Source of the DNA: Kiritimatiellaeota bacterium B1221
Lineage (GTDB): Bacteria > Verrucomicrobiota > Kiritimatiellia > SS1-B-03-39 > UBA6053
DNA: 64,000 bases
Reading direction: 5' to 3'
Assembly: GCA_029269125.1 (NCBI GenBank)
Contig: JARHXX010000003.1
Location: 1-64,000, forward strand
Position numbers and translations under genes: made by a program. Under the pieces are notes generated by a model. It did no database searches. It was not told where the DNA came from and was given only the letters and a program-made list of their open reading frames with translations. Shown here piece after piece: positions 36,197-45,422 of this stretch; positions within the stretch are counted from its first letter, which is position 1, and every line of letters starts with the position of its first letter.

Positions 36197-37927
36197 ATGT
36201 TGAAATTACAAACAATTGACCAGGAACTCGCCTCCGCCGTTCAGGAAAGTATCGTGCAAAACTTCTCCGAAGGTTTACCCGAAGATTTTAAAGCCTCGGT
36301 TTTTCGTACTTCCGATCCCCGGCATGGAGACTATCAGTGCAACGACTGTATGCAGCTCGCCAAGGCTTTACGTCAGGCGCCCAGAGGGATTGCAGAAAAA
36401 GTGGTGGCAGGACTTGAGGGACATGCCGCATTGGAAAAAGTGGAACTGGCCGGCCCGGGTTTTATCAATTTCACCTTGTCGACAGAATGGCTCGAAAATC
36501 GGATTTTATTTTTGGAGTCTGATGGACAGCGCGGAATTCCGCAGGTGGGCGAAGGGCAAACCGTTGTGGTGGACTATTCCAGTCCAAACGTTGCGAAACC
36601 GATGCATATTGGACATATCCGCTCGACGGTGATTGGAAATGCCCTGGACCGTTTGCACCGTGCCTGCGGATTTAATGTGATCGCCGATAATCATCTGGGT
36701 GACTGGGGGACTCAGTTCGGACTTATTTTGATGGGCTACCGTAATTTCCTGGACAAAGAGGCCTTGGAGGTTTCGCCGGTAGCTGAATTGGAGCGGATCT
36801 ATGTGGCGAGTTATCAGAAATCCAAGGAGGATGAAAGTTGGCTGGATGCGGCCCGTGATGAGTTGGTGAAATTGCAGGCCGGGGACGAAGAGAACTTGAA
36901 GCTTTGGAAAAGTTTTGTGGAACTCAGTCTGATGGAATTTAATAAAATCTATGCACGTCTGGACGTCCGCTTTGATCTGGAGCGGGGCGAAAGTTTTTAC
37001 AATGACCGCCTGGCTGGTATACTGGATAAACTGAAAGCCGCCGAGTTGTTGCAGGAAAGTGACGGCGCGCAAATTGTGGACCTTGAAGAGGAAAAGCTGG
37101 GGGTTTGCATTGTGCAGAAACGGGATGGCGGTTTTAATTATGCCACCACCGATATTGCCACTGTATTTAGTCGGGTCGAAGAATTTTCTCCGGCCACGAT
37201 TCTTTACGTGACGGATGAACGTCAGCAGCGTCACTTCCAGCAGTTTTTCTCCGTGTCAAAAAAACTGGGTATTGAGACGGATCTTCAGCACGTGTGGTTT
37301 GGATTGATGCGTTTGCCGGAAGCAACCTTCAGTACCCGTGAAGGCAATGTCATTAAATTGGAAGCGTTGCTGGACGAAGCGGAACGCCGGGCGCTGGAAA
37401 TGGTGAAAGCCTCCAGTCCGGATCTGTCTCCTGAAGTACAGGCCCAAGTGGCATCCGCAGTGGGGATTGGCTCCATCAAGTATGCGGATTTAAGTCAAAA
37501 CCCGCAAAGCCTGGTCACATTTACCTGGGAAAAAGCCATGGCTTTAGATGGAAATTCCGCGCCCTACCTTCAGTATGCCCATGCCCGAATTCGCTCGGTG
37601 TTGGATAAATATGCGGCCCAATTCCCTGAAGGGAAACCTGAGGAGGCCCCTTATCAATTGGCTGAACCTTTGGAGCGGGATTTGGGGTTGAAAATCGCCC
37701 GCTTCCCTGAAGCCGTTTTGATGGCGACGCGAACCTACCGTCCCAATCTGTTGGCAGACTATCTTTTTGATCTGGCTCAAACGTACAGCACCTATCATCA
37801 AAGCATTCCTTTTCTGCGGGCTGAACCCGGGGTGAGGGAAAGTCGGATGCGCCTGATTGCCTTGGTGGCTGATACACTGAAGGATGGATTAAAACTTCTC
37901 GGTATCGAAACGCCTAACCGGATCTAA
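36197..37927 (+). CDS. argS: Arginyl-tRNA synthetase
   Basis: This 576-residue class I aminoacyl-tRNA synthetase charges tRNA-Arg. The signature HIGH is at residues 137-140 ([12 protein letters not shown]), after SSPN; the second signature is modified to [11 protein letters not shown], which is normal for ArgS. The N-terminal Add1 domain (about 1-110) and the C-terminal anticodon-binding domain ending in [12 protein letters not shown] are both complete. The ATG is preceded by AAAGGAATGAATT. The next gene begins five bases after the stop, suggesting a shared transcript with ctaA. Confidence 0.97.
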   Translation: MLKLQTIDQELASAVQESIVQNFSEGLPEDFKASVFRTSDPRHGDYQCNDCMQLAKALRQAPRGIAEKVVAGLEGHAALEKVELAGPGFINFTLSTEWLENRILFLESDGQRGIPQVGEGQTVVVDYSSPNVAKPMHIGHIRSTVIGNALDRLHRACGFNVIADNHLGDWGTQFGLILMGYRNFLDKEALEVSPVAELERIYVASYQKSKEDESWLDAARDELVKLQAGDEENLKLWKSFVELSLMEFNKIYARLDVRFDLERGESFYNDRLAGILDKLKAAELLQESDGAQIVDLEEEKLGVCIVQKRDGGFNYATTDIATVFSRVEEFSPATILYVTDERQQRHFQQFFSVSKKLGIETDLQHVWFGLMRLPEATFSTREGNVIKLEALLDEAERRALEMVKASSPDLSPEVQAQVASAVGIGSIKYADLSQNPQSLVTFTWEKAMALDGNSAPYLQYAHARIRSVLDKYAAQFPEGKPEEAPYQLAEPLERDLGLKIARFPEAVLMATRTYRPNLLADYLFDLAQTYSTYHQSIPFLRAEPGVRESRMRLIALVADTLKDGLKLLGIETPNRI

Positions 37928-37932
37928 TTGCC

Positions 37933-39015
37933 ATGCCCCGTCCTCAAAAAACTCCTTTTCCTGCAGCCCCTCAAGTTGCGGTTTGGTTATGGATGATGTG
38001 TACCCTGATCGTGATTATGGTCGCGGTGGGCGGGATCACCCGGCTCACGGAATCCGGTTTATCGATGGTTCGCTGGGAACCGGTAAAAGGGGTCATTGCC
38101 CCTCAAAGCCAGGAAGCCTGGCAGGAGGCATTTGATCTTTATAAAATCAAAGCCGGCACCCAGTTTGAAAAGTTTTCCGCCGATCGGGAGATGACTTTAA
38201 AAGATTTCCAGAAAATCTATTTCTGGGAGTATGCCCATCGGGTATTAGGCCGTTTTATCGGATTGGCGTATGCGTTACCCATGTTCTATTTTCTGTTGCG
38301 GGCTAAAATGCCCAAAAGTTGGAAAGTGAAATTATGGATTGGGCTGATTTTGGGTGGTGGGCAGGGAGTTCTGGGATGGTTTATGGTGATGAGCGGTTTT
38401 GCGGATTTACCTTACGTGAGCCACTTCCGTTTGGCGGCCCACTTGTGCATGGCCTTGTTTGTGTTTGTATATCTGTTGTGGTTGATATTGGACTTGGTGC
38501 CGTTTTGGACTCATCGCCGTGAAAATTATGATTCCATTAAACCGCTCCGGGTGGCCACGGGACTGTGGCTGGTTTTGCTTTCCCTGCAGATTGTGTACGG
38601 CGCTTTTACCGCCGGCTTGCGGGCCGGGTATATGTACAACAGTTATCCCATGATGGGGCGGCGGCTCTTTCCGACGGACGGAATTTTGGAACACTACGGT
38701 TCCGTACTTCGGAACGTGCTGTATAACCCGGTGATGGTGCAGTTTATTCATCGTCACTTGGCCATGGTGGTGTTGGTCACGGGGATTTGCCTTTGGGGCT
38801 TTGCGATGCAGAAACGATTGATGCATCGCCAGAAGCTGGCGATGAATTTGCTGTTGTTGACTCTCAGTTTACAGTTTGTGCTTGGGATCTTTACTCTGGT
38901 GAGTGGCATGAATATGGTGCTGGCGGTGTCCCATCAGGTCTGTGCATGTTTTGTGCTGGGTTCTGGAGTGATGGCCTTTCATGAACTGACGCCGCCTAAA
39001 AAGATAACTTCCTAG
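37933..39015 (+). CDS. ctaA: Heme A synthase (CtaA/COX15 type)
   Basis: This 360-residue inner-membrane protein oxidises the C8 methyl of heme O to make heme A for cytochrome c oxidase. It has about eight membrane helices. Four conserved histidine contexts are visible: EYAHRVLGR, HFRLAAHL, QFIHRHLAMV and VSHQVCACF. The glutamate in TRLTESGLSMVRWEPVKG, the longer loop and the length resemble COX15 of eukaryotes and alphaproteobacteria (CtaA class 2). It indicates aerobic respiration with an aa3-type oxidase. It lies five bases after argS. Confidence 0.95.
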   Translation: MPRPQKTPFPAAPQVAVWLWMMCTLIVIMVAVGGITRLTESGLSMVRWEPVKGVIAPQSQEAWQEAFDLYKIKAGTQFEKFSADREMTLKDFQKIYFWEYAHRVLGRFIGLAYALPMFYFLLRAKMPKSWKVKLWIGLILGGGQGVLGWFMVMSGFADLPYVSHFRLAAHLCMALFVFVYLLWLILDLVPFWTHRRENYDSIKPLRVATGLWLVLLSLQIVYGAFTAGLRAGYMYNSYPMMGRRLFPTDGILEHYGSVLRNVLYNPVMVQFIHRHLAMVVLVTGICLWGFAMQKRLMHRQKLAMNLLLLTLSLQFVLGIFTLVSGMNMVLAVSHQVCACFVLGSGVMAFHELTPPKKITS

Positions 39016-39240
39016 TGCCGCGTTCAGGGTCTGTTGATTTATTCAGAAACCTTCCTGAAAACGCCAAAGGCGTGATCCAGTCCCAGCCAGCAGGGGTTGC
39101 ATCCCAGGCTGGTACAAGGTCGTAGCGTTGCTCTTTTTCGTTGAAAAGAATAAATCAACAGGCCCTTCACGCGGCTTGATGCGGGCGCCTTCAGCTGTCC
39201 GGGTTTCGGAGAATTGAGTTTCAGATCTTATGGTTTTGTC

Positions 39241-39326
39241 TGCGAGGCGCAAACCCGGGTTTTGCGTTACTCTCGGCATAAAGGCCTTCGAAAGAAACTC
39301 CGTAAACGGAGGACTCGGAAGTTACT
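39241..39326 (+). repeat. Dispersed intergenic repeat, copy A
   Basis: The stretch AAACCCGGGTTTTGCGTTAC, then CTCGGCATAAAGGCCTTC, then CTCCGTAAACGGAGGACTCGG and AAGTTACTC is matched by two other stretches near 42.5 kb. It lies between the convergent ctaA and rlmM genes, and its last bases include the rlmM stop codon. CTCCGT/ACGGAG forms a small hairpin inside it. Confidence 0.65.
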
Positions 39327-40362
39327 CAGCAATTTTTCCGAACACCGTGACTTCTCGGCGGTCGTGATAAAACTGTCGGACTTGCAGGCCGGGGTGGCGC
39401 TCCATCCATTTTAAGACGGGTTTAAGGGCGGGGAGAGGATTGGTTTGAGGCAGTTTAATGTTCATCACCAAGTTCCGGCAGTGTTTGCCGTCCACCCAAT
39501 ATCTGAGCAGGCCCAGAACTTTTCCGGGGGGGACCAGCATATCACCCACCAGCCAATCGACCGGGGGTTGCAGTTTGGCCAATTGATAGGTGAGGCCATC
39601 CCGGTGTAAATGTTCGATGCGGCGGATACAGGCATCTTCAATTTTGAGCGGTCCGTTATCGATAGAGGTTACCTGGCAACCTCGTTTTGCAAAGGCAAAG
39701 CTCCATCCGCCGGGGGCAGCGCCGAGATCGATTACGGTTTGATCCTCCTGCGGTTCGTGTGCCATGCGTACAAAAGCTTCTTCAATTTTTAAAAAAGAAC
39801 GTGAGGGGGCCCGGCTATCCATTTTCATTCGCGCGCGTCCACCGGGGACAGAGGAGGTCAATTGATCCGGTGCCGCCACGGAAAACAGAAATCCTTTGGT
39901 CGTGCAGGCGCACTGCAAAATCATCCCTTTGTTGCCTTTGAACAATTTTTCCGGTTTGCGTTCCCATTTTTTGATGCCGGGGTGCAGCTGATGGCCTTTG
40001 CGGATTAATTCACGGACGATACCTTCCAGGCGTGAAGAGCCTCCGGTATCCTCATCTTCAACCGCAAGTTGATGCACGGCCCAGGGACTGGGCTGTTCGC
40101 CGAAAAATTGCCATACGGCTGCAGTTAAGGCTTCGGGAACGGATTCACCTTTTTGCAGTGGATAAAACCGGGCGTGAGGGAGGCGCTGCCATTCAAAAAT
40201 GAGTGCGTCTTCGGGAAGGTGATGGCCTTCCAGTTGCACCATGCCGGCGGCGGCGATATTGCTAAAGATGCCATAGGTCGCCTCCAGCTCCTGTTGTAAA
40301 AGTTCTTCGCCACCGGGGCGGCTGCAAAGGAGATGGAAAGGTGAGGAGAGATGGGCTGTCAT
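39322..40362 (-). CDS. rlmM: RlmM-like 23S rRNA 2'-O-ribose methyltransferase
   Basis: This 346-residue protein has an N-terminal THUMP-like region and a C-terminal Rossmann methyltransferase of the FtsJ type. The SAM-binding motif is DLGAAPGGWS. The K-D-K-E catalytic tetrad can be placed at the Lys in SRSFLKIEEAF, the Asp in VDWLVGDM, the Lys in VMNIKLPQ and the Glu in RREVTVFG. RlmM methylates C2498 of 23S rRNA in E. coli; the same role is likely here. The stop codon coincides with the edge of a dispersed repeat. Confidence 0.88.
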   Translation of the reverse strand: MTAHLSSPFHLLCSRPGGEELLQQELEATYGIFSNIAAAGMVQLEGHHLPEDALIFEWQRLPHARFYPLQKGESVPEALTAAVWQFFGEQPSPWAVHQLAVEDEDTGGSSRLEGIVRELIRKGHQLHPGIKKWERKPEKLFKGNKGMILQCACTTKGFLFSVAAPDQLTSSVPGGRARMKMDSRAPSRSFLKIEEAFVRMAHEPQEDQTVIDLGAAPGGWSFAFAKRGCQVTSIDNGPLKIEDACIRRIEHLHRDGLTYQLAKLQPPVDWLVGDMLVPPGKVLGLLRYWVDGKHCRNLVMNIKLPQTNPLPALKPVLKWMERHPGLQVRQFYHDRREVTVFGKIAE

Positions 40363-40506
40363 AAAGGTTTTTTCATTTCCTTACACAACATCGCTCCGCT
40401 GACAAACCCTTTTAGATGTTGCCGTGTCATCTTTGGATTCCGGATGGTGGGTAGATGTGTGGGAGACGCGTCCACCCGGCAACCGATCCCCGGGTCAACC
40501 TCCATT

Positions 40507-40908
40507 TCAGGTGAAGGATACCAAATCTTTTGCCGAACCAATTCGTGCATGGTGATCTTTGCCGAAATTATTATCCCAGAAGGTGTTTCCTTCGTGATCG
40601 ATGCCTTCCACCGCATAGCGAATACAGGTGCCGGCAGGAAAGGTATCCAGTCCAATGTGCCACACATCCTGATCACCGAGCACACAGGATTTCTCCATGG
40701 GACGGTGAATCCAGTTTTGCCCGTCATCCACACTGTACAAAATATTGACTTGTTTTAGTCCGCCGACTTCGTGACTAAAGGTGGTCACCCAAAATTCGGT
40801 CCAGGGACGGCTTTCACCGTTTGCAGGCCAATGATAGGTGTTTTGGAGCGGGAAGTTTTTTTCTGCGAGTTCTTTTGTCATAACTGTTTTCTTTTTATCT
40901 GCTTTCAC
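40507..40908 (-). CDS. Small protein with carbohydrate-binding-module-like domain
   Basis: This 133-residue protein is nearly all one beta-sandwich-like domain. Its pattern (NILYSVDDGQNWIHRPM, IRYAVEGIDHEGNTFWDNN, then FGKDH) is like starch-binding modules of the CBM25/CBM53 kind, in which WDNN-(F/Y)G-KDY closes the fold. There is no catalytic domain and no signal peptide, so it may bind glycogen or alpha-glucan inside the cell. The start could be GTG at 40908 (preceded by GAAGG) or ATG at 40881. The amylosucrase and sucrose-phosphate synthase elsewhere in the window suggest that alpha-glucan is present. The exact family is uncertain. Confidence 0.65.
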   Translation of the reverse strand: MKADKKKTVMTKELAEKNFPLQNTYHWPANGESRPWTEFWVTTFSHEVGGLKQVNILYSVDDGQNWIHRPMEKSCVLGDQDVWHIGLDTFPAGTCIRYAVEGIDHEGNTFWDNNFGKDHHARIGSAKDLVSFT

Positions 40909-40984
40909 GTTACCTTCAATCCTCTTAATTATCAGTTTTTGATTAAGACTTTATATTAAAACAAAATTGTATCATCCTACAAAT

Positions 40985-41674
40985 ATGAATAAATTAGATC
41001 CGAAAATTGAGAGTGGATGGAAGGCGCAGTTAACCGGGGCATTTTCGGATGCGTCGTTTGCTGAATTAAAAGCCTTTTTACTCGCTGAGCGTTCAGCGGG
41101 GCAAAAGGTGTATCCTCCGGGATCCCGTATTTTTGCGGCCTTTGATCTGACACCCTGGGAAGAAGTGCGGGTGGTGATTCTGGGTCAGGATCCTTACCAC
41201 GGACCCGGTCAGGCGAACGGTCTTTGCTTTTCGGTGGCGGATGATGTGCGTTTGCCTCCGTCCCTGCGGAATATGTACAAAGAAATGGAAACCGATTTAG
41301 GATGTAAGCCACCCGAAAACGGGGACTTAAGTTTCTGGGCGGAGCAGGGGGTGTTACTGCTGAATGCCACCCTGACGGTGCGGGCGCATGAAGCCGGTTC
41401 GCACCAGAAGCAGGGCTGGGAACCTTTCACGGATCAAGTGGTACGCAAGTTGAATGATCACCCACGGAGACTGGTGTTTATTTTATGGGGAAGTTTTGCG
41501 CGGAAAAAGGCAGCCGAAATTGATCGGGACCGTCACTTTGTGATTGAGGCACCGCATCCCTCACCGCTCTCAGCGCATCGCGGATTTTTCGGCAGTAAAC
41601 CCTTTAGTAAAACCAATGCAAAATTGAAAGAGTGGGGCGAGCCGGAGATTGATTGGAGTGGGTCAGAGTTGTGA
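40985..41674 (+). CDS. ung: Uracil-DNA glycosylase
   Basis: This 229-residue family 1 UDG removes uracil from DNA. The water-activating residue is Asp69 in GQDPYHGPGQA and the catalytic histidine is His191 in HPSPLSAHRGF. The Met at 40985 (MNKLDPKIES) fits family lengths; the frame is open six codons further upstream. The gene is divergent from the carbohydrate-binding protein. Confidence 0.96.
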   Translation: MNKLDPKIESGWKAQLTGAFSDASFAELKAFLLAERSAGQKVYPPGSRIFAAFDLTPWEEVRVVILGQDPYHGPGQANGLCFSVADDVRLPPSLRNMYKEMETDLGCKPPENGDLSFWAEQGVLLLNATLTVRAHEAGSHQKQGWEPFTDQVVRKLNDHPRRLVFILWGSFARKKAAEIDRDRHFVIEAPHPSPLSAHRGFFGSKPFSKTNAKLKEWGEPEIDWSGSEL

Positions 41675-41681
41675 GCATTTT

Positions 41682-42437
41682 TTGAAATTCTATTCTGTCA
41701 TTTTATTACTCTGGCTCTGTCCTGTTTGGGGCGGCTTGAGTTCTGGACCGAGGCCTTGGGCAGAAATTTTAAAGGATGAAGGTCGAATTCTGGTGATGTT
41801 ACCTCTAGATGAAAAGCTTGATAATGAAGAAAGCCTTCAATTTACTTTACCCGATGGGACAAACATTAATTTACGGGAAATATTTTCAATTTCAGGTGTT
41901 TACGATTTAAAAACAAATACACCACTTTGGACCTTTGACTGGGGAAGTGCATATAAAAGTGATATGGTATGGAGTGATGATTTTTCCTTGATGGTTATTT
42001 GGTCTTGTAAAGAATTTGAATTTAAGAGAGGCGTGCCTCTCGGGTTGAATTTTTTAAAGGAGGGAAAGGTTCTCAAGTTTCATTCTGAGGATGACTTGTA
42101 TCTTAAGTTTTCTAAATGGTATTTCTTGTCTCATAAAATTCAATTAGGTGGGGCGAATTATATGGAATTAATAACCGAGGGTGATCAGTTAATCTACAGT
42201 ACTCCTCGTCGGGGTTCTCCATCTCCCATGGGCTGGCGGGATATCGGTTACTGGGAAACTTACACTTTTGATATGAATACGGGGGAGATGCTTTCGCTGG
42301 AAATCGAAGACACCAAAACCAAGCGGATCATTGCGGTGATTTTGGCGATTTTCGCTTTGGTGATGGGGTCGATTGTTGGCTTGGTGGTTTGGTTGGTTCG
42401 AAGGGCGAAACCGGTGAAAAATGGGTTGGGGGAGTAG
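41682..42437 (+). CDS. Hypothetical exported protein with C-terminal membrane anchor
   Basis: I do not recognise this protein. Starting from TTG at 41682 it has 251 residues: a signal-peptide-like N-terminus (KFYSVILLLWLCPVWG), a periplasmic region of about 190 residues with many Trp and Tyr and beta-strand character (LPDGTNINL; WTFDWGSAY), and one C-terminal helix (IIAVILAIFALVMGSIVGLVVWLV) followed by a basic tail. The frame is open back to a TTG at 41649, inside ung, so the start is uncertain. Base composition is more AT-rich than its neighbours, which may mean recent acquisition. The function is unknown. Confidence 0.6.
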   Translation: MKFYSVILLLWLCPVWGGLSSGPRPWAEILKDEGRILVMLPLDEKLDNEESLQFTLPDGTNINLREIFSISGVYDLKTNTPLWTFDWGSAYKSDMVWSDDFSLMVIWSCKEFEFKRGVPLGLNFLKEGKVLKFHSEDDLYLKFSKWYFLSHKIQLGGANYMELITEGDQLIYSTPRRGSPSPMGWRDIGYWETYTFDMNTGEMLSLEIEDTKTKRIIAVILAIFALVMGSIVGLVVWLVRRAKPVKNGLGE

Positions 42438-42521
42438 TTCGGAGTTCCCTCGTTTACGAGGTTTTGCCTGAAGGCATTTATGCCGAGGGTGACGAGAAGC
42501 AAAGGTTCGCGTTTCGCATAG
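42438..42521 (-). repeat. Dispersed intergenic repeat, copy B (inverted)
   Basis: Read on the minus strand it gives CGAAACGCGAACC, CTCGGCATAAATGCCTTC, CCTCGTAAACGAGGGAACTCC, aligning with copy A at about 70 percent by eye. It begins directly at the stop codon of the exported-protein gene. Confidence 0.65.
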
Positions 42522-42537
42522 CAAATGTTTGAAATTC

Positions 42538-42620
42538 GGAACCCGGGTTGCGCGTAACCTTTCGCGTAAACGCTTCAGGTGAAACCGACTTAAGTCGGAA
42601 CTTGGAAGTTACGAGAAGGG
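42538..42620 (+). repeat. Dispersed intergenic repeat, copy C
   Basis: GGAACCCGGGTTGCGCGTAAC, CGCGTAAACGCTTC and CGGAACTTGGAAGTTACGAG align with the beginning and end of copy A, with a diverged middle (CGACTTAAGTCGG forms its own palindrome). It is inverted relative to copy B and ends a few bases before the recD2 stop codon. Confidence 0.55.
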
Positions 42621-42626
42621 CTTCTG

Positions 42627-44795
42627 TTATAGGTCTTTTAATCGCTCGGCCAACAAACTAACCCGCTTTTGACTGTCGGCGTTTTGCAGGGCCATGCGGA
42701 TGGCTTTGGAGGGGCCGACCAGAATGACCAGTTTTTTTCCGCGGGTGACACCGGTGTAGAGCAGATTTTTTTGCAGCATCATGTAATGCTGGGTGTGCAG
42801 GGGAAGGATCACGCAGGGATATTCCGAGCCCTGGGATTTGTGGATGGTGACCGCATAACTCAAAGTCAGTTCGTCGAGTTCGTTAAATCCGTAATCGACT
42901 TTTTTGCCGGCCATATCGACCCAAACCACTTGGTCTTCCCGGTCGATACCTATCAACATGCCCATATCGCCATTAAACACTTCTTTGTCGTAGTTGTTCA
43001 TGATCTGCATGACGCGATCTCCCACCTGATAGCGGATGCCGTATCGTTCTACGCCGTCCCCTTTGGGATTAAGAAGCTTCTGAATGGATTGATTTAAATT
43101 TCGGGCTCCCAGCTCCCCGCGCTGCATGGGGGTGAGGACTTGCACTTCCCTTCGGGGATCCAGATGAAAATTGGATTGTATGCGTTTGCTTAAAAGTCCG
43201 CGAATGCGGCCCCATACATCCTCCGGGGTTTCGGCTTCTATGTGATAAAAATCACCCGGGTTCGCGGGGGTGCAACTATTGGGGAATTCCCCTTTGTTGA
43301 TTTTGTGCGCATTGGTGATGATCCGGCTGTCGGCCGCCTGACGGAAGATCTCGGTAAGACGGCAAACCGGAACGGTGTCGCTGCGGATGATGTCGCGTAA
43401 AACAGATCCGGGTCCGACGGAAGGGAGCTGATCCACATCTCCCACCAAAATTAATACGGCATTTTGAGGAATCGCGGCGATCAGTTTATTGGCCAGGGGC
43501 AGGTCGAGCATGGAGGCTTCGTCAATGATGAATACATCGCCTTTCAGCGGGTTGGCCCGGTCGTGTTTGAAACCGCCGTTGGTGGGATCATAGATGAGCA
43601 GTCGATGGAGGGTTTGCGCATAATGTCCGCTGGTTTCCTGCATGCGTTTGGCCGCGCGGCCGGTGGGGGCGGCGAGATGCACTTTGGATTTCCGCGCTTC
43701 GTATATTTTAATGAGGGCGTTCACCAGGGTGGTTTTTCCCACTCCGGGTCCGCCGGTAATGATTAACACTTTGCTCAACAAGGCCTGGCGGATGGCATCC
43801 GCCTGTTTGTCGGCCAATTCAAACCCCAATTTACTTTGCACCCAACTTAAAACTTTTTCAGGTTCCACGTCTTTGAGCGGGGCGGTATCCTGATTGAGCA
43901 GTTGCAGGTCGCGGGTGAGGTCCATTTCCGCCCGATGGAAGGGTGCGAGATACACCAGCGGGGTTTGGGTGTATTTGGTTTCCAGGATGAGGCGTTTTTC
44001 GGCCAAACCGTGGAGGACGGCCTCCTCCAGGGCTTCCACTTCAATATTTAATTGAGCCGCGGTATTCATGACCAATTCGTCACGGGGGCAGGCGCAGTGT
44101 CCCTGTGAAGAGGTTTCCTGCAAAACATGTTCGAGGCCGGCGCGGGCGCGGAGGGGACTGTTCTGATCGATCCCAAAATGCTCCGCAATTTGGTCTGCGG
44201 TTTTAAAACCGATACCGCGGATATCCCGGGCGAGACAGTAGGGGTTGGATTGCACGCGTTGCATGGCTTTTTCGCCGTAGGTTTTATAGATGCGAAAAGC
44301 ACGGGCGGTGCTGACCCCGTGGCTCATGAGAAAGGTCATGATTTCGCGGACGGTTTTCACTTCCTGCCAGGAATCTTTAATGCGTTTCCGGCGGGTGGGA
44401 CCGATGCCTTCCACTTCCTGCAGGCGGGCGGAGCGGGTGTCGATCACATCCAGCACATCTTTGCCGAACTGGGCCACCAGCTTTTTGGCGTAAACCGGGC
44501 CGATGCCGTGAATCAGTCCGGAGCCGAGAAATTTTTCGATGCCGGCGAGGCTGTCGGGCGGGGAGGTGCGGATGACCGATGCACGTAATTGTTTGCCGTG
44601 GTTGGGGTCCATCATCCAGTCTCCGCTGGCCACCAAAAACTCCCCCACACTCACATTGGGGATTTTTCCCACCACGGTCACCAGTTCCTTTTCGTCTTTG
44701 ACCTCGACTTTGAGCACGGCAAATCCGGTCTCCTCCGAATGGAAGGTGACGCGTTCCACATGACCGCTAATTTCAGAAAGTTCAGGTTTAGGCAT
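42627..44795 (-). CDS. recD2: RecD2-type 5'-3' DNA helicase
   Basis: This 722-residue SF1B helicase is the RecD2 form not associated with RecBC. The N-terminal region has helix-hairpin-helix DNA-binding motifs (GSGLIHGIGPVYAKKLV; EVEGIGPTRRKRIK; IRGIGFKTADQIAEHFG). Walker A GGPGVGKTT is at 348-356 and Walker B is IIDEAS. The C-terminal motifs (YAVTIHKSQGSEYP) are intact. RecD2 acts in genome maintenance and fork restart. It is monocistronic. Confidence 0.95.
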   Translation of the reverse strand: MPKPELSEISGHVERVTFHSEETGFAVLKVEVKDEKELVTVVGKIPNVSVGEFLVASGDWMMDPNHGKQLRASVIRTSPPDSLAGIEKFLGSGLIHGIGPVYAKKLVAQFGKDVLDVIDTRSARLQEVEGIGPTRRKRIKDSWQEVKTVREIMTFLMSHGVSTARAFRIYKTYGEKAMQRVQSNPYCLARDIRGIGFKTADQIAEHFGIDQNSPLRARAGLEHVLQETSSQGHCACPRDELVMNTAAQLNIEVEALEEAVLHGLAEKRLILETKYTQTPLVYLAPFHRAEMDLTRDLQLLNQDTAPLKDVEPEKVLSWVQSKLGFELADKQADAIRQALLSKVLIITGGPGVGKTTLVNALIKIYEARKSKVHLAAPTGRAAKRMQETSGHYAQTLHRLLIYDPTNGGFKHDRANPLKGDVFIIDEASMLDLPLANKLIAAIPQNAVLILVGDVDQLPSVGPGSVLRDIIRSDTVPVCRLTEIFRQAADSRIITNAHKINKGEFPNSCTPANPGDFYHIEAETPEDVWGRIRGLLSKRIQSNFHLDPRREVQVLTPMQRGELGARNLNQSIQKLLNPKGDGVERYGIRYQVGDRVMQIMNNYDKEVFNGDMGMLIGIDREDQVVWVDMAGKKVDYGFNELDELTLSYAVTIHKSQGSEYPCVILPLHTQHYMMLQKNLLYTGVTRGKKLVILVGPSKAIRMALQNADSQKRVSLLAERLKDL

Positions 44796-44875
44796 GACAG
44801 GTTAGAGGAAAAAGAACTATACCTCTCTTTTAAATTCGTGTAGGATTTACTTACAGAATCTTAAAGGAGAAGTCT

Positions 44876-45409
44876 ATGATGCAAAGTAAAACAACTCACA
44901 AACAAAAACAGGGCTTTTCCTTGGTGGAATTATTGGTGGTGATGGCCATTATTGCCATTTTAATGGGCATTGTGATTGGGGTTTCCGGTTCAATTCAGCG
45001 AAATGCTGCGGAAGCAAAGGCCAAAGCGGAGATTGCAGGTCTCATGACTGAGATTGAACTGTATAAAGCAGACAATGGGCAATATCCTCCTTCCGGGAAT
45101 GTTTCGGGGCGTGAAGTGATGATGTTGAATAAAGCCTCTACTGCGGATCCTTCAGATCCGGAAGGTTTTATGGATTGGTATGAAGACAAGTATCCGGACA
45201 CGGTATTTACCATGATCAATATTGCCACCAGTAATGGTACGGATTATTTTATCGATCCCTGGGGGAAAGCGATTATTTATGAATATGACGAGTCAACCCC
45301 GTTTATTTATCTGATCGGCAGTACCGGCACCAACGGTGCGCTGGGAGGGAATGGCAGCTCCACATTTGGTGATGGAGATGATATCACCAGTCGTAACGGC
45401 GCACTTTAA
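44876..45409 (+). CDS. Type II secretion/type IV pilus-like pseudopilin (GspG-like)
   Basis: This 177-residue protein has a class III signal: a basic leader (KTTHKQKQG) with cleavage before Phe in GFSLVELLVVMAIIAILMG, Glu at +5 and the hydrophobic helix. The globular part contains ELYKADNGQYPPSG, the feature of GspG/PulG major pseudopilins, and a closing region like FIDPWGKAIIYEYD. A strong AAAGGAG site precedes the ATG. A second pseudopilin gene follows 13 bases later. No secretion ATPase or secretin gene is in the window. Confidence 0.9.
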   Translation: MMQSKTTHKQKQGFSLVELLVVMAIIAILMGIVIGVSGSIQRNAAEAKAKAEIAGLMTEIELYKADNGQYPPSGNVSGREVMMLNKASTADPSDPEGFMDWYEDKYPDTVFTMINIATSNGTDYFIDPWGKAIIYEYDESTPFIYLIGSTGTNGALGGNGSSTFGDGDDITSRNGAL

Positions 45410-45422
45410 AAGGAACAAATTT

